A stretch of DNA of 64,000 bases. Source: Tetrastigma voinierianum. Taxonomy: Eukaryota; Streptophyta; Magnoliopsida; Vitales; Vitaceae. The notes under the pieces are model-generated. The model did no database searches and was not told the DNA's origin. It was given only the letters and a program-made list of their open reading frames with translations. The position numbers and the translations under genes are program-made. How positions within the stretch are numbered: position 1 is the first letter of the stretch; the number at the start of each line of letters is the position of its first letter. The stretch covers positions 124,001-188,000 of the forward strand of contig JAEQBH010004108.1 in NCBI GenBank assembly GCA_016808115.1. Reading direction: 5' to 3'. This document shows, piece after piece, positions 56,981 through 64,000 of this stretch.

Positions 56981-59302
56981 TGTAGCGTCCCATATCTCGG
57001 GTCCCTCCTTTTTTTTTTTTTTTACCACTATACGAAGTTTGTCGGGATAGAGAAATCTCTGTCGCGATAGAATATCTCTGTCGCGCGCACGTCTCTGTCA
57101 TGCCCTCATCCCGCCTTTGTTGCCAATGGGCTGCCGCGGCCCCATTGTCGGACATGGAGCACCATGTCGCACATGGAAGACCATGTCCCAAACTCTCTAT
57201 CGCGACGCAAGATGCCTCATCGCCGACACACAATTTCGCTAGAACCCGTCACGACATCGAATTCTCTGTCGTGACATAAAACCTCTCCACCTTGGCCAAC
57301 TCTGTCGTGACATGCAAATACTTTGTCGTGACAAGAAAACTCGTGGTCTTGACCAAACTCTGTCACGACATAAAAACACTTTGTAGCGACATGAAATCCC
57401 TATCCAAGGCCAAACCTATTGCAACATCTGACCTCTTGTCATGACCATCTCGGTCGCGACAAGGAAACCCTCTGTCATGACATTGTCACGACAGATAAGC
57501 AAAACACTATTGCGACATGGAAAAACTATGTCGCGACCTAGCAACTACCTCAATCCTAAGAACCATGTCGCGACATAGGGGACCCCTGTCGTAACACTGA
57601 ACCAGAATAACTCTATTGCGACCAGGAAACCCTTGTCACGACCTAAAACCTGTCGAAACATGCAGTACCCTTCCTGGCATTTCCCGCACCTCAACTTCTT
57701 TCCCAAGACACAATAAATTCAATACAATAGCCTCAATATAATGAAGGCAACATAAAATATGGGAAAAACTTACCAAACTATATTGAACAAATCAAAATGA
57801 GTTTTATTACAACCCTTTTTCTCTTACATAAACAAGAATTGGACATATTATCCAAAATTTTACAAAATAAAAATTGGAGCCATAATCTGGCCTTCTTCTT
57901 TACCACTAAGGTCTTGGATGAGTTCCTGAGATCTCCCGTGCACACAAGTACCCGAAATACTTCCACGAAGGGGTGGAGCAATGCCTGGGAGGAGGAATCC
58001 TCTACAAGGGCCACTCCCCACCTAAGTGCACATGCAATGCCATGATTCAATCATTCACAAACACATTGAGCAATAACACATGCATTTCTACATGAATGTT
58101 CACACGTGTCTATCCCTTCTTGTTACTACTCGACACATAATTTAAACCGTACAACTATAGGACGTTGTCCCTTTGAAAGAGCCCACCATTAAACACCAAA
58201 CACAGTGTTAATTTAGGCTATGCACTCACACTTATTTCACGCAATGTCCCCGTGCATATGCAATGCAGAATGTCATTGCAAGTCCTTTTATGTTACATGC
58301 ACAATGAGAGCTACATGCAACATTCACAGTTCATGGATAATTATATCTACAACATATAATTCACATCCATCATATAACCCATGTTAATACATCAAGTAAG
58401 CATATATCAACATGATTTTCACATAATCTGCATGTCATTCAATCAAGAAACAACACACAAACTGGGTCTTCATGCTCAAACCTAGAAACAACACATATAG
58501 TTTAGCATGTTAGTCCATACTCAGCAATGACACACCATACTATCATCATGCTCAAATCCATACTTTCAGACAAGCACAACCTATTCCAGAACTGCAGTTC
58601 AGGAAACAGAAAGAACCTAGAAATTGACTCGTAATTCATCAACAGTTTGATCACAACTATTCTAGAACCAGCCCCACCCTTAGGGTTATAACTCATGGCC
58701 ATTGAATGGCCCTTAAACAGAGAATAATCAGAGTTGAAGATAACCCCTACCTCTTGGAGCGCAGACTAGTTCACTTCCTGACCGGTCGAACTTCTCGTTG
58801 TTCGAACACTGGAGACCAGTAGAAGCTGGATCTCCTTTCCTCCCCTTTTTCCTTCCCTTTTTCTTTCTCTTTTCCTTCTCTTTTTCTATCTTTTCTCCTC
58901 CTTTTTCTCATTCTCCCCCATGACCTCATGTTGGTCTGGGTGTAGGACACCTTTTTTAGTCATTTTGACACATGGCAATTACCATGCCATGTGTTCCTCA
59001 TGCCATTTATCCACCCACTTAGTTCATGCATGACAAGAGTATGACACTTGGATTTTCATGTGCCAAGTGTCAACTTGTTTGATCCACATGGCATGTGTCC
59101 TCTTACCATGTGTCGCCATGTTGTTCGTTCACTTTGCCTCAAAATACGTGAAATTCCGACCGTCTCGAAATTAGACATAATTCAACTGCGTAACTAGATT
59201 TCACGAGACAAACTCGACGCTCACTAGATCTAGATAAATTCTCAGGCTTGCAGCCTGTACTATAATGGTAATCTATCGTTTCACTTTACCCAAATCTTCA
59301 CA
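56981..59302 (-). mobile_element. solo LTR in ECA1 unit 3, rich in TCGCGA palindromes
   Basis: A 2322-bp LTR starts TGTAGCGTCCC and ends CTTCACA, flanked by the perfect 5-bp target duplication GATTA (56976-56980 and 59303-59307). Unit 2 has the matching unoccupied site ('ataaagatcaaatatttaa' at 54625), which proves insertion after the unit duplicated. The first 680 bp are filled with TGTCGCGACA and decayed forms (TGTCACGACA, TGTCGTGACA). The remainder resembles the C/E LTR family ('gtgcacatgcaatgccatg', polypyrimidine tract 58835-58915, CATGTG words to 59110, 'cgtgaaattccgaccgtctcg'). No internal element remains. Orientation is inferred from those LTRs. Confidence 0.9.
57020..57665. repeat. 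cluster of TGTCGCGACA palindromes and variants
   Basis: About 20 copies of a 10-bp palindrome-like word occur at irregular 15-60 bp spacing. Intact GTCGCGAC forms include those near 57450, 57531 and 57568. Most others differ by one C-to-T or G-to-A change at a CpG, as expected from methylated-cytosine decay. Between them are short unique A/C-rich stretches such as 'aactctgtcgtgacat'. Confidence 0.8.
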
Positions 59303-60907
59303 GATTAAATATTTAAGATGTTACAATTAATGGATGGAAATAACAAAAGAGAAAAAAAAAACAGAGGTCAAATACGCTAGTTCTCTTCCGATAGAATGAT
59401 ATTATGAAAAGGAACTAAATTACAACTCCACAGCGGGAGTAAGTGGTGGAAGCATGAATTACATGGCTCTTATTTTATAGAAAAGAGCTTAGCCTTAGAG
59501 AACAAATTGTTTTTCTTATTGTATATATATAGAGAAAGATAAGTTAATGTATGTATATTTTATATGTAAGCCTTAGTCAACCAACTTTGTGTTGTTCAAT
59601 ATTAAAAATGGTCAAAAACAAAGCAGTGAGTTCATTTAATCACGGCCCTTATGCATGTTCTGTTTGATGTATGATGTCTATGCTTTAGTATTTCTTTTAT
59701 GTCAGTGAATATATATTCATATATTTTATGAAAAAAATTAAAAATAAAAATAAAAATCTCTTATATCTATATGATGTTTAACATCGTATTTTCATTTTCA
59801 ACATCATTTTTGGAGAGTCACAAATGATGTTATAGCAGCCAAATCAATAAGATTTTGTTTTCAACAGAGGATTTGAACAATTAGAGGGTATTTTTATTTT
59901 CCTTTTTCATTACCAATTCTAAAGAGTGTAATTAAAAAGAGTTATACTTGGCAATTAATAATAGTTGATTTTGAATAGAAGATGTAATCAATGAGGGAGG
60001 TAAATATTAATTAGTTATTAGTTTGAAATGATTTCTCATTCAGCACGTTAATTAGTTTATTATATCATGTACCAAATTAATGTACAAATCACTCCATTTA
60101 ATAGCTATCTTTCAGTTTTATTTATCACTTCGAATACAAGATATCTATATAAACCTTTCACCCCATCTAGGATTTGGGTTTAATGTGAATATCATGCTTC
60201 TCAATTTCAAAATTAAATAGGTTGATTATGTCTTGATCGTATTTTTGACATTTAAAACCTATGAGATTACTTTGTCTCACAGGAGATATAAAGAACTCAA
60301 AAGAAAAGAATAAATTTTATGATGAGAATTTTTTTATTTTAATTCAATTAGAAATTCTAACATTTATAAAAAATAAAAAATTGATATATTTTTTTATGAA
60401 AATAAAAAAGTCTAAAAGAAAGGGAAAAAATATTTCTGCATGAAAAATAAAGAAAAAGAGCTCCTATAAATCAAAAGTTGAATTTTGAACTCTTGTGATA
60501 TAAGAATATTTTGTTTCAAATTACCATATAGAAAATAAAAAATTAATGCAGATAACTTGGAATCATTTGAATCAAATGACAATGAGTCCCTAAGCTCAAC
60601 TAGATTTTATTTATAGAAAAAGAGCTTAGCCTAAGAGTACAAATTGTTTTTCCTTGTTCTATTTATATAGAAAGAGATACCATAGTATATGTCTATTTTA
60701 TAAGTAAGCCTTAGTCAACCAACATCTTGCATATGTTATTCTATAACGTTTTTTATCATTAAAGTATTCCAAGACCAAACACAACCCTAAACTTTAAAAT
60801 TTTCATATTAGAGATGACATCATAAATGGATGAAAAAGAAAAAAAAAAACTTTACAGTATTCCAAGACCAAACACAACCCTAAACTTTAAAACTTCCATA
60901 TTAGAGA
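59303..60907 (+). repeat. ECA1 tandem unit 4, promoter only (gene deleted)
   Basis: The promoter region of the family is present (59303-60165), including 'gtaagccttagtcaaccaac', 'ggagagtcacaaatgatgtta' and TATATAAA (60146-60153). About 15 bp beyond the TATA box the sequence jumps directly to the 3' flank 'ggatttgggtttaatgtgaa' (60169). In unit 3 those two points are about 55471 and 56249, so roughly 780 bp holding the whole transcribed leader and gene are missing. The 3' flank continues to 60907 with the usual sub-repeats. No coding sequence remains; the small frames 60261-60443 and 60826-61017 are AT-rich noise. Confidence 0.85.
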
Positions 60908-62908
60908 TGTCACGCCCCGAAACCCACCCTAGGGGCATGACTGTCAATTCACACTCTCAAGCCTTCAAACAAGGTTCAAGCGCTGAAACGACACTAATCC
61001 TTCCTTGTAACTCTTGATTTTGTCCAATTACCAACACATAATTGAAGTGCAATGAACAACTTTCTAAATTCATAAATTCTCAAAATTCAAAATTTAGTGT
61101 CGACAAAAATTACTTTTAAATATCAAAATCTCAATTATGAATGTCATATAAAGTCACCTTTAAAATAATAATTGAATCTCCCAAACTAACTGTACTAATA
61201 TAAAAAACAATGTTATTATCCAAGTGACTTCTAATAACTTCAAAACCCAATATTTCACATAAACAAGAACTTATTAGTTCAACAATGATCCAACATAGCT
61301 CTAATCAAACTTACCGATGACGATTCCCAACGTAGCTACATCACTCCTCGCGATTAAAAGTACCTCAAAATATGTCAACACGGGAGTGAGCTTAAAGCTC
61401 AATAAGAAATACTAATACATTTTCATGGATCAAGTTTTCAATCATATACTACAAAGTCAGAGATGTTTTTCATCAAACTTTAGATTCAAAAATAAGTTGG
61501 AACATTAACAAAATTTACTTCCAAACATTCTCACATCCATTTCAAATCAAATGTGATCCAAACAATTTCATATCAAATTTCGATTCAAAAACTTTCACGT
61601 CAAGTCCAAAATCAAATACATTTCAAATATATTTTTCTCTGGTCATCAAATATCAAATGGTGCCCATCCATGTGGGACTCTCAAATGGGTGGCTAGCCGC
61701 AAATTGTTCCTTTTAAGGTGGACGAAACCAAACACTACTAGTACTAATAACCTCTAACCGAAACCCCTAGAGGTCTGGGGTTCAAATCAATTACATTCAC
61801 CACCAAGGAATATAAAGGTCAACTATTATTCTCGTTGACAAGGGCCGAATAGTGTCAACTATTATTCCTCAAGTGATTGTGGTCGAATCCAATCCGTGAA
61901 ATAACATATCACCGCAAAGTTCAAATTACAAAAGATCATAATCACATTCCTCACAAACAAAACAAATCTCAAAAAGTACAATCATACAAAACTATATTTG
62001 ATCCATGGATAATCAAATAAATAAAAAAAAGTAAAACACCTCATAAACCAAGATTATATATAAGTCAGTTAAAACAATTTTCATCCTCAAATGAAGTAAA
62101 AACAAACAAATTTTTTTTCTTAAAGATCTGCATTAATATCCCTCACCTCAAAGGAGTACTCAAAAGCTGGGAAGAGCTTAACTCGAAGAATTTCACCAAT
62201 GAAATATTTCTCCTAAAATAATAAGGAAGAAACTATCATCATTACATATTTATCCTTAAAACTTCCTAATTTGATATTCTTAACAAAATATTTACTTGCC
62301 AAAATACATATATCTTTAAATACTTATCAAATACATATATTTATAAAAAATTAGCCTTTTCAAATTTATCTTTTCAAAAATTATCCTCAAATATTTGTTT
62401 CTTTTTTTTTTCTAAAATAAATCTTGAATATCTAGCATTATTCTTTTTTTTTTTTTTTTTCAAAGAATGAGAGTGAAATCTAAATCTTACTTCCTCAGGT
62501 TCATCTAAACTGAAAGAAAAATTAAAGAATCTACATAAGAGAAATCTAGAAAAATAAAAAAGAATAAGATCTACTTAGAGAAATTTGTTCTTCAAACTCC
62601 TAGATTCGAAACAAATTTTTCTCTGAATTCCTACTTTGAAATGTAGAAGAAATTCATTAAAGAAGAATAGAAAGATTTTCTTTTCTTATTCCTACAAACA
62701 GTGGTATCTATTAGGAAAATTACCTTTTAACCCTCTTCATTAAATTACTACACTAATTAAATAACTAATTGAATTATCAATATTTTCCTAACTTATACCT
62801 ATAAAAATTCCCCGCCATTATTATTTTCCTAACTTATACCTACACAAATTCCGTCATTATTATATTTTCCCTTAACTTATACCTATACAAATTCCCTCGG
62901 GTGTTACA
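60908..62908 (-). repeat. 3' LTR of gypsy G
   Basis: A 2001-bp LTR starts TGTCACGCCCCGAAACCC and ends CTCGGGTGTTACA. It is AT-rich. Near its end a tandem segment of about 60 bp occurs three times with the core 'cctaacttatacctataaaaattcc' (62790-62895). No genes are present. Confidence 0.82.
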
Positions 62909-62929
62909 TCCTCCTTCCTTTTATAAAAG

Positions 62930-64000
62930 CTTAGACCTCTAAACTCGACATACACCCGGAAGTTCCTACAAACACACTGAGGAAGCTTTTCTCATCTCTT
63001 CTTCTAACTCCTAAGGGTCTTCCTGGATAATGCGTGATCGCCCACTGACTTTACCAACTCGACAATAAAGATGTCATAGAACCTTATCCATCACATCCAC
63101 AATTTGAATGGGCACCTCTTCATAGTCGTTCCTCCAAAATTCACTGCGCCCAACTCCACAACATGAGTACATCAAACATATTCTCAAGGTCGAAACATGA
63201 AATACATATGAATCTTTAGATAAAGCCTGGGGTAAGGGGCTACTTTATACCAAGGTACCTACTCTTAATATTTCAAATGCACTCCACAAATCGAGGACCT
63301 AGTTTCCCTTTTTCTCCCAAATCTCACTGGCGCACTTCACAGCGAAACTTTAAGAAAAACATGGTCACCCACTTCAAACTCGAAATCTCTTATGCGATTG
63401 TCAACATAACTCTTTTGTCTTCTTTGAGCTATTTTCAGTCTTTTTTTAATCAAGGTTATCTTCTCAACTGTTAATTGCACAAGTTCAGGCCCTAAAAGTT
63501 TCCTTTCTCCTACATCATCCCAACAAACAGGATATCGACATCACCTACCATACAACCCCTCAAAAGGTGCCATCCCAATGCTTGCTTGAAAGCTATTATT
63601 ATAAGCAAATTCCACAAGAGGCAAATAATCATCCCAATTACCTTTTAGGTACAAAGCACAAGCTCTCAACAAATCTTCCAAAACCTGAATTACCCTATTT
63701 GATTGCCCATCAATCTGCAGATGAAAAGCAGTACTAAAACTCAACTTAGTATCTAATGGTTTTTGTAAACTATGCCAAAATCTAGAAGTGAAATGAGGAT
63801 CTTTGTCGGATACTATAGAAACAAGTACTCCATGCGTTCTCACAATCTCCTTAACATAAAGAGAAGCTAAACGATCCATTGAAAAATTTACTTTCATAGG
63901 CAAAAAGTGAGTAGACTTTATCAACCGATCAACAATCACCCAAATTGCATTATTACCCCCCAAGGTTATTGGCAACCCTGTCACAAAGTCCATAGTAAGA
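62930..64000 (-). pseudogene. gypsy G integrase, partial, one stop then decayed tail
   Basis: The minus-strand frame is open from the window edge to 63541 (150 residues or more) and holds the integrase core. The first Asp lies in 'WVIVDRLIKSTHF', the second in 'VSIVSDKDPHFTSRFW', and the Glu in 'YLPLVEFAYNNSFQASIGM'. The frame stops at 63541-63543 with TGA where relatives carry Arg in 'LYGRRCR', a CGA-to-TGA type change. The same frame continues beyond it with 'CRYPVCWDDVGERKL' and 'LTVEKITLIKKRLKIAQRRQKSYVDNR', then 'FEFEVGDHVFLKVS' to about 63340. Below that the C-terminus is frameshifted, with 'EVPIQIVDVMDKVL' near 63060-63110. This is the best-preserved integrase in the window. The rest of pol lies outside. 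Confidence 0.87.

Larger units (their letters stand above)
60908..64000 (-). mobile_element. Ty3/gypsy element G, 3' end
   Basis: A minus-strand element runs off the right edge. It shows a 3' LTR (60908-62908), a minus-strand polypurine tract (plus 'tcctccttccttttataaaa', 62909-62928) and then the integrase. It inserted at the end of ECA1 unit 4 (before 'agaga|TGTCACGCCCC'). The LTR is unrelated in wording to those of C-F except for the TGTCAC and TTACA termini. Confidence 0.83.

Noticed and set aside
1..64000. tRNA, rRNA and small RNA genes
   Set aside because: No cloverleaf-like or rRNA-like sequence was recognised. The only tRNA-like matches are primer-binding sites of retroelements.

Overview
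This window is nuclear DNA of a flowering plant. The evidence is a set of plant-type Ty1/copia and Ty3/gypsy LTR retrotransposons and a small tandem family of ECA1-like (egg-cell/gametogenesis related, prolamin-like, DUF1278) secreted cysteine-rich protein genes. The species cannot be named from the sequence. I see no rRNA or tRNA gene, no CRISPR array and no intact host gene. Every protein-coding region I recognise is broken, except possibly the integrase that runs off the right edge, and that also carries one stop.

The host scaffold is the ECA1-like array, cut into two blocks. Unit 1 (about 2279-3060) lies near the left end. Units 2, 3 and 4 (52373-60907) lie near the right end as roughly 2.3 kb repeats. 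Units 1-3 each hold a gene copy (2327-2719, 53252-53632, 55529-55931), and all three are disrupted. Unit 4 keeps its promoter and TATA box but has lost the whole gene. About 49 kb of retroelements separates unit 1 from unit 2.

The retroelement layer runs as follows. (a) 1-2278 is the 3' part of a copia element (Z) whose LTR ends about 49 bp before the ATG of ECA1 copy 1. (b) About 3060-23295 is copia A, split in its protease by copia B (4341-20201, target duplication GTAGC). Copia B is itself split by gypsy C on the minus strand (6437-15576, target duplication GTTAA), giving a clean three-level nest. (c) 23296-26820 holds gypsy-type LTR pieces, followed by a minus-strand integrase tail (element F). 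(d) 27194-35134 is a plus-strand gypsy element (D) lacking its 5' LTR, with a solo LTR (29854-31828, target duplication ATACA) inside its integrase. (e) 35135-35640 and 48884-52372 look like two halves of one minus-strand gypsy element (E), split by an Athila-like gypsy element (35641 to about 48883, minus strand). (f) A second solo LTR (56981-59302, target duplication GATTA) sits in ECA1 unit 3. (g) 60908-64000 is the 3' end of another minus-strand gypsy element (G).

The points most worth a second look are: the decayed ECA1-like cluster, with a nonsense codon shared by two copies and a promoter-only unit; dense TGTCGCGACA palindromes in two otherwise unrelated LTR types; a roughly 75-bp AT-rich hairpin repeat array in copia B; and a 30-bp in-frame repeat expansion at a gag breakpoint. 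The whole window was read by eye. Boundaries given with a target duplication are precise; the other boundaries are approximate.
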